Below, in pieces: positions 17,122-32,101 of a stretch of DNA of 64,000 bases; position 1 is the first letter of the stretch, and the number at the start of each line of letters is the position of its first letter. The translations under genes were made by a program, and so were the position numbers. Source of the stretch: Paenirhodobacter hankyongi (GTDB lineage Bacteria > Pseudomonadota > Alphaproteobacteria > Rhodobacterales > Rhodobacteraceae); assembly GCF_003664585.1 (NCBI RefSeq), contig NZ_RCHI01000018.1, positions 18,948 through 82,947 on the forward strand. Direction: 5' to 3'. The notes beneath the pieces were generated by a model, which saw nothing but the letters and a program-made list of their open reading frames with translations, did no database searches and was not told the DNA's origin.

Positions 17122-19908
17122 ATGACCCTGAGTTTCGCTCCCGGTGATCTGGTTCGGGCCCGTGGCCGTGAATGGGTGGCGCTTCCTGCGCCTCGCGAAG
17201 GCCTGTTGGCATTGCGCCCGTTGTCGGGGGGCGAGAGTGGTGCGGTGATCCTGGATCCGCGCCTTGAAATCATGCCTGTCGAGCCTGCTCGTTTTGATTT
17301 GCCGGCCGATGCGCGCCAGACCGTGCAGGCGAAAGCGGCGCTCTTGGCCGATGCATTGCGTCTTACCTTACGCCGGGGCGCAGGGCCATTCCGCTCGGCG
17401 GCACAGCTTGCCTTCGAACCGCGCATCTATCAGCTTGTGCCGCTCCTGATGGCCCTGCGGCTCGCTGTGCCCCGCTTACTTATTGCGGATGACGTTGGGA
17501 TCGGGAAGACCATCGAGGCCGGGCTGATCCTGCGTGAGTTGATGGACCGAGGCGAGGTTGATGCCTTTTCGGTGCTTTGCCCGCCGCATCTTGTCGAGCA
17601 ATGGGTGCTCGAACTGCGCTCGCGCTTCGGTATTGACGCAGTCGCCGTCACCTCTGCCACGGCGGCGCGGCTCGAGCGTGGCCTTCCGCTCTCGCAAACA
17701 TTGTTCGACGCTTATCCGCATACTGTGGTGAGCCTCGACTATATCAAGGCCGAGAAACGTCGCGAAGGATTTGCCCGCAGCTGCCCGAATTTCGTGATTG
17801 TCGACGAAGCGCATGCTTGCGTAGGCACCGGTGCAGGGAAACAGCAGCGGTTCGGCTTGCTCTCGGGGCTCGCCCAAGATCCTGGCCGCGGTATCGTTCT
17901 GCTTACAGCGACGCCGCATTCGGGTGATGAAGAAGCTTTCGGAAGGCTTTTGTCGCTCATTGCACCAGAATTCGCCGAGATGAATTTTGGCAGCGAGAGA
18001 TATCGCCAGCAACTGGCACGCCATTTCGTGCAGCGCCGCCGGTCAGATCTGATTTCTGAAGGTTGGGATGAAGGGCGTGCTTTTCCAAAGCATGAATCCT
18101 ATGAACACGCCGCTGGGCAACTCGGTTTGCCATATCGGCTTTCTCGAGAACATCTGGATTTTCAGGAAGCAGTTCTCGATTACTGTTTTGCTCGTGTTGA
18201 GCGTGCTGCTGGTGACCAAAAAGAACGTCGGTTGGCGTTTTGGGGCACCCTCGCGCTCATGCGTTGTGTCGGCTCATCGCCGGAGTCGGCGCTCTCGGCA
18301 TTGCGCAACCGAATGGCCAAGGAGAGCGAGCGTCTGGAATCCCAGATTTATGACGAGGACGGCGACGACGAGGATGCCGTTGATCTGGAACCTGGCATCA
18401 ATTTTGCTGCTGATCCGGCCCTGTTGAGCCTTGTCGAGCAGGCTGAATTACTTACCTCCCGGTCTGATCCAAAGCTCGAGGCTCTGATTTCGGCTCTGAA
18501 GCCGCTCATTAAAGACGGCGCAAACCCCGTAGTCTTCTGTCGTTACCTTGCTACGGCCGATTATGTACGCGACGCGCTGCGCCGGGCCTTTCCCAAACTG
18601 CGCATCGAGGCGGTAACTGGAGTGCTGACGCCAGACGAAAGGCGCGACCGTGTCGCGGATATGGTGCCGAGCGAAGATGAAAAAACTGGTCAGAGAATTC
18701 TAGTCGCAACGGACTGCCTCTCCGAAGGGATCAACCTGCAGCAGATATTTGACGCCGTCGTGCATTATGATCTTTCCTGGAACCCGACCCGACACCAGCA
18801 ACGCGAAGGTCGTGTCGACCGGTTTGGCCAGCCCGCGGAGCTCGTGCGCTCCATCATGATGTTCTCGCCTGATAGTGCGATCGATGGTGCTGTGCTCGAC
18901 GTGATCCTTCGCAAGGCCGAGGAAATCCGGAAAGCCACGGGCGTTACCGTCCCGCTTCCAGAAGAACGTGGCGCGGTGACTGACGCGCTGATGGCCTCTA
19001 TGATGTTGCGCCGCAGCGATACTCGTCAACTCGCCTTCGATCTGCGACTCGAGGATGGTACAGAAGCGGTTGCCGCGCGCTGGCGCGATGCCTCTGAAAA
19101 CGAGAAGAAATCGCGCACGATGTTCGCGCAAAACGCGATGAAACCGCAGGAGGTTGCGCCTGAATGGGCAAAGGCGAAGGCATTTCTGGGCTCTCCCGCC
19201 GAGGCGCGCTCTTTTGTCGAAGTGGCTATGGCGCGTTTCGGGGTGCCTCTTGAGCCGCGCAAGAATGTGCTTGTAGCACATCTGCAGGGGCTCGATGCGG
19301 GCCTGCGCGAGCGCTTGGAACAGCGCGAGATGAAGGGCTCCGTGCGCCTTGCGTTGGTGGAACCGGCCCCGACAGGAACTGCTCTTCTGACGCGCACCCA
19401 TCCGCTGACATCCACGCTCGCCGAGTCACTCGTCGAAGCTTCGCTCGACCCCGAGGCGCTCGGATCACTCGGTATCGGCCGCACCGGGGCATGGCCGAGC
19501 AAAGCTGTGCAGAAGCTCACCACGCTTGCGCTTTTGCGTATCCGCTTCAAGATCACCGTCCACGCACGCAAGGAACGTTTGTTGCTGGCCGAAGAGGCCG
19601 CACTCGTGGCCTGTCAGGGCGGGCAGGTAGTTTATTTTGGCGAGGCGGCACGCGAGATACTTCTAACTGAGGCAACATCGGACCTGGCTCCTGGCGCGCG
19701 CGAGCGCTTTGTTGCACGAGCGCAGAGCGAGCTGCCCACGCTTCTCGAAGGCCCATTAGCCGATTTTGCGCGCGCCCGTGCCGAAGAGCTGATGCTCGAT
19801 CACGCTCGCCTTCGCACGGCCTCTGGTTCGGCCTCGCGGGTGACGGTGGTGCCAGTACTCCCCCCCGATGTCATCGGTCTCTTCTCCATTATGCCGGACG
19901 AGGTTTGA
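17122..19908 (+). CDS. SNF2-family helicase (DrmD-like)
   Basis: A 928-residue SNF2/RapA-like translocase. Motif I is ADDVGIGKTIEAG (about residue 121), motif II is VDEAHACVG (about 227), and motif III is LLTATPHSGDE (about 261). The second lobe has VVFCRYLATADYVRDAL (about 470), VATDCLSEGINLQQIFD and HQQREGRVDRFGQ (about 558). A C-terminal region of 300 residues has no obvious motif. In class 1 DISARM the SNF2 protein DrmD is encoded beside the adenine methylase DrmMI, the same order as here. It starts 4 bp after the upstream stop with AAAGGA ahead of the ATG. Confidence 0.85.
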   Translation: MTLSFAPGDLVRARGREWVALPAPREGLLALRPLSGGESGAVILDPRLEIMPVEPARFDLPADARQTVQAKAALLADALRLTLRRGAGPFRSAAQLAFEPRIYQLVPLLMALRLAVPRLLIADDVGIGKTIEAGLILRELMDRGEVDAFSVLCPPHLVEQWVLELRSRFGIDAVAVTSATAARLERGLPLSQTLFDAYPHTVVSLDYIKAEKRREGFARSCPNFVIVDEAHACVGTGAGKQQRFGLLSGLAQDPGRGIVLLTATPHSGDEEAFGRLLSLIAPEFAEMNFGSERYRQQLARHFVQRRRSDLISEGWDEGRAFPKHESYEHAAGQLGLPYRLSREHLDFQEAVLDYCFARVERAAGDQKERRLAFWGTLALMRCVGSSPESALSALRNRMAKESERLESQIYDEDGDDEDAVDLEPGINFAADPALLSLVEQAELLTSRSDPKLEALISALKPLIKDGANPVVFCRYLATADYVRDALRRAFPKLRIEAVTGVLTPDERRDRVADMVPSEDEKTGQRILVATDCLSEGINLQQIFDAVVHYDLSWNPTRHQQREGRVDRFGQPAELVRSIMMFSPDSAIDGAVLDVILRKAEEIRKATGVTVPLPEERGAVTDALMASMMLRRSDTRQLAFDLRLEDGTEAVAARWRDASENEKKSRTMFAQNAMKPQEVAPEWAKAKAFLGSPAEARSFVEVAMARFGVPLEPRKNVLVAHLQGLDAGLRERLEQREMKGSVRLALVEPAPTGTALLTRTHPLTSTLAESLVEASLDPEALGSLGIGRTGAWPSKAVQKLTTLALLRIRFKITVHARKERLLLAEEAALVACQGGQVVYFGEAAREILLTEATSDLAPGARERFVARAQSELPTLLEGPLADFARARAEELMLDHARLRTASGSASRVTVVPVLPPDVIGLFSIMPDEV

Positions 19909-19911
19909 TCC

Positions 19912-24325
<4,414 letters not shown>

Positions 24326-24339
<14 letters not shown>

Positions 24340-26287
24340 TCTGTTCGCACCTGAGCTTAAGCCCCCCGTCGCGCCGGCCGACCGCCGCGAGCCCCGGCTA
24401 TGGGTGCGTCGCGTTGCGCTCTTCGCCGATCCCAGCACCTCGATCCGCGACATCCCCCTGCGACCCGGCCTCAACATCATCTGGACGCCGGACATGTCCA
24501 GCAGCGGGGCCTTGGCGCATGGCAGCGGCAAGACGACCCTGTGTCGGCTGATCCGGGGGTGTCTTGGAGAGGCGCACTTTGCCACGCCCGAGCAAAAACT
24601 GCGGATGATGCGGCACTACCCAAACGGCTTTGCCGCCGCCGAGGTGATGATCGACGGGGTTTGCTGGGTGGCGTTTCGGCATTGGGGGCTGGCCCGAGAT
24701 TATGTCGTTCGTTGTGACAGTATCGAAGAGGGTCTGACGCGAGGCTGGGTGGAAGGTGATCTCACGTCGCTTGACGAGGTGATCACCCGCGCGTTCTTCG
24801 AGAGCTTCGCCGGGCAGGCGCCCGCGGATGTCGGAGAAGATCGCATCTGGGATGTTCTGCGCGCCTGGCTCACCCGGGATCAGGAATGTCGGCTTTCGGA
24901 CATTCTGGATTGGCGTTCGAGCAAGACCGAAACAGGGTCGCGGGCGCAGCAACTTGGGGCCGCATCGAAACTGGCTATGATGCGCCTGGCGCTGCGTGCG
25001 ATTGATGCCGACGAACGGAAGGCCGCGGAGGAAGCGCAGAAGCTTTCGAAGGCGGTCGACGCCGAGCGCAAGCGCACCGACGCGAAAAAACTGCTCCGCG
25101 ACGAGGAGTTGGCCGAGCTGCGGCGGGAGTTCGGAGTCGACGAGAGCGTTGGCTTTGAAGATGATCTCGAGAGGAAGGGCCTGATTTCCTTGGCCGAGGC
25201 TGCCCTGCAAGAAGCGATGCGGGCGGAGTTGCCCCTTGCGCCCGACTACGCTGGGCTCTTGGCACGAAGCGAAACGCTGAATGAAGAGCGGCAGGGCTTG
25301 GTCGACGAGCGAGCTGCGGCGACACTGGCCGCAAGCGAAAAGCGCCTGGAGGCGGGGCATCTCCGCAGTGAAGCTGAGATCGGTGTGATGGACCTGAGTG
25401 TTGCTCCCGTGCGGGTCTGCCCGGTGTGCAAAGTGCCCGTGGATCAGGTGTTGGTTGACGGGTGCAAAATTTCCTCGGAGCCCTGTGATACTACGAAATT
25501 GCGAAAAGATATCAGTGACAAGCGGAACAAAGCCCAAAACCTAGAGCAAGAGGCCGGCGGCGCCGAACAACAGGTGCAGCGGCTCACCGCACGGATACAG
25601 CAAATTGATGATGCTCTCGGCCAAATTAAGCGTGATCAAGAGCAAGCAGAGAAGCGCAAAGAGGCCGTGGAGCAAGCCCGCGAAGAAATCCTGGATGGGA
25701 TCGTCCACCAGCGGCAGTGTCTGGATCAGGTTCGAAGGCTTTCGCAGGCAACTGCAGAAAATAACGAGCCATCGGCGTCTCAGCTGCGGCTGGATGTGTT
25801 ACGTGCTCAAGTAAAGGCCGGACAAGAGCGCGCACAAAAGGCGCTCGGGGACGTCGAGCAGCGTTTCAGAGGCTTTGTCGCGCAATGGCTTCAAGGCGGG
25901 GCGGAAGGAAAGTTGCACCTCGATGGCAATGGACTGCGCGCCGATGTCCAATTCTCAGGGCGCGGAGAGATCTCAACGGCGGCTTTGGACTCATTGAAAA
26001 TCGTCGCGTTCGACTTGGTGGCCTTGCACATGGCCGCCGAAGACAAGGTCACCTTGCCCGCCTTTCTTATTCACGACAGCCCAAGAGAGGCCGACTTGGA
26101 TGCCGCTCTTTATAGGAGGTTGTTCGAGTTTGTCGTCGGCTGGGAATCCGAGAGCTCGCCATGCTCCTTCCAATACATCGTGACGACGACAACCGCGCCT
26201 CCTGACTTTCTGCAGGACGGTCCACAAATGCGTCTTGAGATGCATTCGACTCCGAGCTCTGAGCGTTTGTTCAAGGTGGATCTATGA
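24326..26287 (+). CDS. Short Rad50/SMC-like ATPase with CxxC hook
   Basis: A 653-residue ABC-type ATPase. Residues 25-55 resemble the start of an SMC/RecN head (IRDIPLRPGLNIIWTPDMSS). Walker A is HGSGKTTLCRLI (about residue 64). Long charged helices (about 230-310 and 385-500, for example KAAEEAQKLSKAVDAERKR) flank VRVCPVCKVPVD (about 362), the position and form of a Rad50 zinc hook. The C-terminal head has LPAFLIHDSPREADLDAAL (about 577), matching the Walker B/D-loop region, though Asp-Ser replaces the usual Asp-Glu. It is half the length of true Rad50. The stop overlaps the HNH gene (ATGA), suggesting an ATPase-nuclease pair analogous to Rad50-Mre11 or to other defence ATPase-nuclease couples. 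Confidence 0.7.
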
Positions 26288-27036
26288 TTGTCGAAACGCC
26301 ACAATCCTTTGTGGTCCGCGAAGAGTGCCGCAAGGCCGCGGCGCAGAATGGCTACCGGCGCGAGTTGGGCGAGGCAGAGGGGTGGGCGCGGTTTGGCTCG
26401 ACCACGGCGCGTGGTGATCTCTGGCTTGCTGCGGCAGGTCCGGTTGGACCGTGGTTTGCCGCGCTCGATCATTCCGGCGTAGTAGCCGAGTTGGGTGCCA
26501 CTCACGCTGTGCTGAAAGGTCCTGGGATTGCTCGCTTCGCCTTTGCCGAATTGGGCAATCTATATACGACGTTGGCGCGGGTCTATGAGCTTGGGGTTGC
26601 GCTGCCCGATGCGCCATTTGCCGAGTTTCGCGCCGCCGTGCAAGGTATGCCCGCAACCACGGAGGCCGAGCGGCTCGTGATTGCACGAGTTGGCCAAGAT
26701 ATCTTTCGCGCGCGGCTGATGAGCTACTGGCGCGGACGTTGCCCTTTGACCGGAATTACCGAGCCCGAGTTGTTGCGCGCCTCTCACATCATTCCCTGGA
26801 GCGAATGCGAAAGCGATGAGGAGCGGCTCAATGTGCATAATGGATTGCTGCTTTCAGCGCTTTGGGACGCAGCGTTTGACCGCGCCTTGGTGAGCTTCAC
26901 CGACGAAGGCACGCCGCTCTTTTCGAGACGGCTAACGGCCGATGCTCTTTCCGCTCTACGATGTGAAGGGCGGCTCGCATTGAATGATGAACACCGGATG
27001 CGTTTGGCCAAGCACAGAGAACGGCTGGAAAAGTAG
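26284..27036 (+). CDS. HNH endonuclease, partner of the Rad50-like ATPase
   Basis: A 250-residue protein. The C-terminal HNH_2-type nuclease spans about residues 145-215: YWRGRCPLTG, LLRASHIIPW (catalytic-region His), then VHNGLLLSALWDAAFDRAL (Asn and second His position) and FTDEGTPLFS. The N-terminal 130 residues (FVVREECRKAAAQNGYRREL, then RFGSTTARGDLWLAAAG) form an uncharacterised domain often found before such nucleases. It is the last gene of the operon and its start overlaps the ATPase stop. It is the only clear nuclease of the cluster, taking the place that the phospholipase-D protein DrmC has in DISARM. Confidence 0.8.
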   Translation: MIVETPQSFVVREECRKAAAQNGYRRELGEAEGWARFGSTTARGDLWLAAAGPVGPWFAALDHSGVVAELGATHAVLKGPGIARFAFAELGNLYTTLARVYELGVALPDAPFAEFRAAVQGMPATTEAERLVIARVGQDIFRARLMSYWRGRCPLTGITEPELLRASHIIPWSECESDEERLNVHNGLLLSALWDAAFDRALVSFTDEGTPLFSRRLTADALSALRCEGRLALNDEHRMRLAKHRERLEK

Positions 27037-27198
27037 TCACGTGGCCGGACTTGGTCGTTCTCGCCGTTCCCCTGTCGTTGCACGCCACGGCCCTACGCCG
27101 TCTGAACATCTGTTGAACCGGCGCCAGTTCCGGCTTTCTTAATCGACCCCGATCCAGGGCTGCCTGTTGGAGGCGTCCGGCAAAGGAACGGGGACGAC

Positions 27199-28197
27199 AT
27201 GGCGGCGCACGACCGGCGACCAGAAGCGATCAAGAGAGGCGCGCGGATGCTGCGCACCGCGCTCGGGCCGGCGATCGCCCGGTTTCTGGAAGACCCCATG
27301 GCCGTCGAGGTGATGCTCAACCCCGACGGGCGGCTCTGGATCGACGGGCTGTCCGAGGGTCTGGCCGACACTGGCGAAACGCTTTCGCCCGCCGATGGCG
27401 AGCGCATCATCCGTCTGGTCGCGCACCATGTCGGAGCCGAGGTCCACGCCGGTGCGCCGCGGGTTTCGGCAGAAATGCCCGAGACCGGCGAGCGGTTCGA
27501 GGGGTTGCTGCCGCCCGTGGTCGCGGCACCCGCCTTCGCGATCCGCAAACCGGCCGTCGCCGTGTTCACGCTCGATGACTACGTGGCGTCCGAGGTGATG
27601 ACGCCCGAACAGGCCCGGGTGTTGCGGGCTGCCGTTGTCGGGCGCGCCAATATCCTGGTCGCGGGCGGCACCTCGACTGGCAAGACCACGCTGACCAATG
27701 CGCTCCTCGCCGAATTGGCAAGCACGCAGGAGCGCGTTGTCATCATCGAGGATACGCGCGAGCTGCAATGTGCTGCGCCCAATCTCGTTGCCCTGCGCAC
27801 CAAGGATGGCGTGGCCTCGCTCTCCGATCTGGTGCGCTCGTCGTTGCGGCTGCGGCCCGACCGTATTCCGATTGGCGAGGTGCGCGGTGCCGAGGCGCTC
27901 GATCTCCTGAAAGCCTGGGGCACCGGCCATCCGGGCGGCATCGGCACCATTCATGCGGGCTCGGCGCTCGGGGCCCTACGCCGCATGGAACAGCTCATTC
28001 AGGAAGCCGTGGTCACCGTGCCACGCGCCCTGATCGCGGAGACCATCGACCTTGTCGCCGTTCTCGCCGGTCGCGGCGGGGGGCGCCGCCTCGTCGAACT
28101 CGCCCGGGTCGAAGGGCTCGGCGCCGATGGCGATTACCGGATTTTCCCGGCCGAATTCCCGACTTCCACCGCTCACGAAACAGGAGACAGCGCATGA
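27199..28197 (+). CDS. trbB: TrbB conjugal transfer ATPase (VirB11-like)
   Basis: A 332-residue hexameric traffic ATPase. Walker A is [17 protein letters not shown] (about residues 152-168). The Asp box is [11 protein letters not shown], and the Walker B and His box region is [20 protein letters not shown] then [12 protein letters not shown]. It powers pilus assembly and DNA export for the Trb channel. The 160 bp between the HNH stop and this ATG contain no gene and probably hold its promoter. The end overlaps trbC (ATGA). Confidence 0.92.
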   Translation: MAAHDRRPEAIKRGARMLRTALGPAIARFLEDPMAVEVMLNPDGRLWIDGLSEGLADTGETLSPADGERIIRLVAHHVGAEVHAGAPRVSAEMPETGERFEGLLPPVVAAPAFAIRKPAVAVFTLDDYVASEVMTPEQARVLRAAVVGRANILVAGGTSTGKTTLTNALLAELASTQERVVIIEDTRELQCAAPNLVALRTKDGVASLSDLVRSSLRLRPDRIPIGEVRGAEALDLLKAWGTGHPGGIGTIHAGSALGALRRMEQLIQEAVVTVPRALIAETIDLVAVLAGRGGGRRLVELARVEGLGADGDYRIFPAEFPTSTAHETGDSA

Positions 28198-28526
28198 TCC
28201 CGAACCCCCTTCATCTTCCTCGCCAAGCAGCGACGGCTGCCACTTTCGCGTGGGTGAGCCTCGTGCTCGCCCAACCGGCCCGGGCCTCGGGCTCGTCCAT
28301 GCCCTGGGAGGCGCCGCTGCAAAGCATCCTCGAGTCGATCGAGGGGCCGGTCGCCAAGATCGTCGCGGTGATCATCATCATTACCACCGGCCTCGCGCTG
28401 GCCTTCGGCGACACTTCGGGGGGCTTTCGCCGCCTGATCCAGATCGTCTTCGGCATCTCCATCGCCTTTGCCGCCAGCTCCTTCTTCCTGAGCTTCTTCA
28501 GCTTCGGCGGCGGGGCGCTGATCTGA
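28194..28526 (+). CDS. trbC: TrbC pilin subunit
   Basis: A 110-residue pilin precursor with an N-terminal leader ending near QPARASG and two hydrophobic segments (about residues 50-68 and 80-105), the VirB2/TrbC layout. It is the substrate of the TraF peptidase encoded upstream. The ATG at 28194 has CAGGAG as ribosome-binding site and overlaps the trbB stop. Confidence 0.88.
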   Translation: MIPNPLHLPRQAATAATFAWVSLVLAQPARASGSSMPWEAPLQSILESIEGPVAKIVAVIIIITTGLALAFGDTSGGFRRLIQIVFGISIAFAASSFFLSFFSFGGGALI

Positions 28527-28798
28527 TGCTGGAGCAACTCTCCGAGGTGCCGGGCTTTTCCGTGCCGGTCCACCGGGCGCTGACCGAGCCGATCCTGCTC
28601 GGTGGGGCGCCGCGCGCTTTCGCGATCCTGAACGGCACGCTGGCCGGGGCCATCGGCCTCGGGCTCCAGCTCTGGCTGGTGGGGATCGCGGTTGCGCTTT
28701 TGGGGCACGCGGCGGCGGTCTGGGCCGCGCGGCGCGATCCGCTTTTCGTCGAGGTCGGGCGCAGGCATCTGCGCCTGCCCGGGCATCTGCAGGTCTGA
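28526..28798 (+). CDS. trbD: TrbD (VirB3-like) inner-membrane component
   Basis: A 90-residue protein. PGFSVPVHRALTEPILLGGA at the N-terminus is the VirB3/TrbD signature, followed by two membrane segments (about residues 32-68) and ARRDPLFVEVGRRHL. It is a small membrane subunit that works with the TrbE ATPase. The ATG shares one base with the trbC stop. Confidence 0.88.
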   Translation: MLEQLSEVPGFSVPVHRALTEPILLGGAPRAFAILNGTLAGAIGLGLQLWLVGIAVALLGHAAAVWAARRDPLFVEVGRRHLRLPGHLQV

Positions 28799-28815
28799 AG
28801 GAGGGCAGGGGCGTG

Positions 28816-31293
28816 ATGAACCTCTCCGAATACCGTCCCCGCGGGGCGCATCTGGCCGATTACCTGCCCTGGGCGGCGCTGGTGGCCAAGGGCATCGTGC
28901 TGAACAAGGACGGCAGCTTCCAGCGCACGGCGCAGTTTCGCGGGCCTGACCTCGACAGCGCGGTGGCGGCGGAACTGGTCGCCGTCGCCGGGCGGCTCAA
29001 CAACGCCCTGCGCCGGCTCGGCTCGGGCTGGGCGATCTTCGTCGAGGCGCAACGCTCCGAGGCCGCGACCTATCCCGAGAGCTACTTCCCCGATCCCGCC
29101 TCGGCGCTGCTCGATGCCGAGCGCAAGGCCGCCTTCGAGGAGCAGGGGATGCATTTCATCTCGGGCTATTACCTGACCCTGCTCTATCTGCCGCCCGCCG
29201 AAGATGCGGCGCGGGCCGAGACCTGGCTCTACGAGGGGCGCGAACACTCCGGCGTGGACGCCCATGAGATCCTGCGCGGATTCATCGACCGTTCCGACCG
29301 GGTGTTGGCGCTGCACGACGGTTTCATGCCGGAATGCCGCTGGCTCGATGATGGCGAGGTGCTCACCTACCTGCACTCGACCATCTCCACCAATCGCCAG
29401 CGCGTGCGCCTTCCCGAGGTGCCGATCTATCTCGACGCTCTGCTCGCCGATCAGCCGCTCACCGGCGGGCTCGAGCCGCAGCTCGGCCGGGCGCATCTGC
29501 GCGTTCTCACCATCACCGGCTTTCCGACCGCGACGACGCCCGGCATCCTCGATGAGCTGAACCGGCTGGCCTTTCCCTATCGCTGGTCGACCCGCGCGAT
29601 CCTGATGGACAAGCTCGAGGCCACGCGGATGGTCACCAAGCTGCGCCGGCAGTGGTTTGCCAAGCGCAAGAGCATCGCCGCCATCCTGCGCGAGGTGATG
29701 ACCAACGAGCAATCGGCGCTGGTCGATACCGATGCCGCGAACAAGGCGGCCGATGCCGATCTCGCGCTGCAGGAGCTCGGCGCCGACTTCGCGGGACAGG
29801 CCTATGTCACCGCCAGCATCACCGTCTGGGATGATGACCCGCGCCTTGCCGACGAGAAACTTCGACTGGTCGAAAAGGTCATCCAGGGCCGGGATTTCAC
29901 CGCCATGGTCGAGACGATCAACGCGGTCGATGCCTGGCTGGGTTCGCTGCCCGGCCATGCCTATGCCAATGTCCGCCAGCCGCCGATCTCGACCCTGAAC
30001 CTCGCCCATATGATCCCGCTTTCGGCGGTCTGGGCGGGTGATGCCGAGGACGCGCATTTCAAGGCGCCGCCTCTGCTTTACGGCAAGACCGAGGGATCGA
30101 CCCCCTTCCGCTTTTCGCTCCATGTCGGCGATGTCGGTCACACGCTGGTGGTGGGGCCGACCGGCGCGGGCAAGTCGGTGCTGCTCGCCGCCATGGCGCT
30201 GCAGTTTCGCCGCTACGCCCAGGCGCAGGTCTTTGCCTTCGATTTCGGCGGCTCGATCCGGGCCGCGGCGCTGGCCATGGGCGGGGACTGGTACGATCTG
30301 GGCGGAGACTTGACGGAAGGGGATGACACCTCCGTGGCGCTGCAGCCCCTGGCGCGGATCGACGCGCCCTCCGAACGCGCCTGGGCTGCGGACTGGATCG
30401 CCGCGATCCTGGCTCGCGAAGGGATCACGATCACCCCGGAGGTGAAAGACCATCTCTGGACTGCGCTCAACTCGCTGGCCTCCGCCCCGGTCGGCGAGCG
30501 CACCCTCACCGGGTTGGCCGTGCTCCTGCAATCGAACGAGCTCAAACAGGCCTTGCGCCCCTTTTGCCTGGGTGGGGCCCATGGTCGCCTGCTCGATGCC
30601 GAGGCGGAAAACCTCGGGACAGCCTCGGTGCAGGCCTTCGAGATCGAGGGGCTGGTGGGCACTGCGGCCGCGCCCGCCGTGCTCTCCTACCTCTTCCACC
30701 GCATCGGCGACCAGCTCGACGGGCGCCCCACGTTGCTCATCATCGACGAGGGGTGGCTTGCGCTCGATGATGAGAGCTTCGCGGGCCAGCTCCGGGAATG
30801 GCTCAAGACCCTGCGCAAGAAGAACGCCTCGGTCGTTTTTGCAACGCAGTCGTTGTCGGATATCGACACTTCGCCCATTGCACCGGCCATCATCGAAAGC
30901 TGCCCGACGCGGCTCTTGCTGCCTAATGAGCGCGCCATCGAGCCGCAGATCACCGCGATCTATCGCCGCTTCGGGCTTAACGACCGGCAGATCGAGATCC
31001 TCGCCCGTGCCACGCCGAAGCGCGACTATTACTGCCAGTCGCGGCGCGGCAACCGGCTCTTCGAGCTTGGCCTCAGCGAGGTCGGCCTCGCGCTCTGCGC
31101 CGCCTCGGCCAAATCCGATCAGGCCCGCATCGGCCAGATTCTCGCCGAGGTCGGGGCAGGGGGCTTTCTCACCGCCTGGCTGCGCGCCCGCGGGGTCGAC
31201 TGGGCCGCCAATCTCATCCCGGAGCTCACGAACCTCGTGCCCGAGGCCGGGGCTCTTCGACAACCCCAACCCGATCAGGAGGTGACATCATGA
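28816..31293 (+). CDS. trbE: TrbE conjugal transfer ATPase (VirB4-like)
   Basis: An 825-residue VirB4-family ATPase. The start is MNLSEYRPRGAHLADYLPWA (a GTG three bases upstream is also possible). The CagE/TrbE N-terminal domain ends near residue 400. Walker A is VVGPTGAGKSVLLAAMAL (about residue 445), Walker B is LLIIDEGWLALDD (about 641), then VVFATQSLSDI. It energises assembly of the channel. The 3' end overlaps trbJ by 4 bp. Confidence 0.92.
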   Translation: MNLSEYRPRGAHLADYLPWAALVAKGIVLNKDGSFQRTAQFRGPDLDSAVAAELVAVAGRLNNALRRLGSGWAIFVEAQRSEAATYPESYFPDPASALLDAERKAAFEEQGMHFISGYYLTLLYLPPAEDAARAETWLYEGREHSGVDAHEILRGFIDRSDRVLALHDGFMPECRWLDDGEVLTYLHSTISTNRQRVRLPEVPIYLDALLADQPLTGGLEPQLGRAHLRVLTITGFPTATTPGILDELNRLAFPYRWSTRAILMDKLEATRMVTKLRRQWFAKRKSIAAILREVMTNEQSALVDTDAANKAADADLALQELGADFAGQAYVTASITVWDDDPRLADEKLRLVEKVIQGRDFTAMVETINAVDAWLGSLPGHAYANVRQPPISTLNLAHMIPLSAVWAGDAEDAHFKAPPLLYGKTEGSTPFRFSLHVGDVGHTLVVGPTGAGKSVLLAAMALQFRRYAQAQVFAFDFGGSIRAAALAMGGDWYDLGGDLTEGDDTSVALQPLARIDAPSERAWAADWIAAILAREGITITPEVKDHLWTALNSLASAPVGERTLTGLAVLLQSNELKQALRPFCLGGAHGRLLDAEAENLGTASVQAFEIEGLVGTAAAPAVLSYLFHRIGDQLDGRPTLLIIDEGWLALDDESFAGQLREWLKTLRKKNASVVFATQSLSDIDTSPIAPAIIESCPTRLLLPNERAIEPQITAIYRRFGLNDRQIEILARATPKRDYYCQSRRGNRLFELGLSEVGLALCAASAKSDQARIGQILAEVGAGGFLTAWLRARGVDWAANLIPELTNLVPEAGALRQPQPDQEVTS

Positions 31294-32081
31294 TCCCCAA
31301 CACTCTTGCCCGTTTCAAACTCCCCCGTGTCTCGATGCTCGCGCTGGCGCTCGCCGTGCCGCTGAGCGCCTCGCCGCTTCTGGCACCGCCGGCGCATGCG
31401 CTCTTCGGTTTCGGAAGCGGGCCGTTCATCGTTTACGATCCGACCAACCATGCCGAGAACCTGCTCACCGCGGCGCGCGCGCTGGAGCAGATCAACAACC
31501 AGATATCCCAGCTTCAGAACGAAGCGCAGATGCTGATCAACCAGGCTCGCAACCTGACGAGCCTGCCTTATTCGGCGTTGACTGCGCTGCAGCAGAATGT
31601 CGATCGTACCCGCACGCTTCTCTCCGAGGCGCAGAACATCGCCTTCGACGTGCAGCAGATCGACCAGATGTTCCAGCAGGACTATGCCCATATCCCGCTG
31701 TCCTCAAGCGATGCGCAGTTGCTCTCCGACGCCCGCACCCGCTGGGGCAATACGGTGGGCGGGCTGCAGGATGCGATGCGCGTACAGGCCGGTGTCGTCG
31801 GCAATATCGACGCGCAGCGCGCTCAGCTCTCCGCCCTCGTGGGCGAAAGCCAGAGCGCGGTCGGTGCGCTTCAGGCCACGCAGGCGGGCAACCAACTCCT
31901 CGCGCTGCAAGCCCAGCAAATCGCCGACCTCACCGCCGTTACCGCCGCCAACGGTCGGGCCGAGGCGCTGGCCGAGGCCGAACGTGCCGCCGCCGCCGAG
32001 CAGGGGCGGGTTCAGCGCGAGCGGTTCCTGACCCCGGGCACCGGCTATCAGCCGGGCTCCGCCCAGATGTTTCACAACTGA
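31290..32081 (+). CDS. trbJ: TrbJ (VirB5-like) conjugal transfer protein
   Basis: A 263-residue exported protein with a signal peptide ending near PPAHALFG. The mature part is helical (ALEQINNQISQLQNEAQMLI, RNLTSLPYSAL), as in TrbJ/VirB5 minor pilus-tip proteins. It is thought to act in pilus adhesion to the recipient. The start overlaps the trbE stop. Confidence 0.9.
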   Translation: MIPNTLARFKLPRVSMLALALAVPLSASPLLAPPAHALFGFGSGPFIVYDPTNHAENLLTAARALEQINNQISQLQNEAQMLINQARNLTSLPYSALTALQQNVDRTRTLLSEAQNIAFDVQQIDQMFQQDYAHIPLSSSDAQLLSDARTRWGNTVGGLQDAMRVQAGVVGNIDAQRAQLSALVGESQSAVGALQATQAGNQLLALQAQQIADLTAVTAANGRAEALAEAERAAAAEQGRVQRERFLTPGTGYQPGSAQMFHN

Positions 32082-32101
32082 GACCGAGGGGCAGGGGACG
32101 C

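Noticed and set aside
28498..31269. 923-codon open frame antisense to trbE
   Set aside because: Shadow of the trbE codons; trbE has all ATPase motifs.
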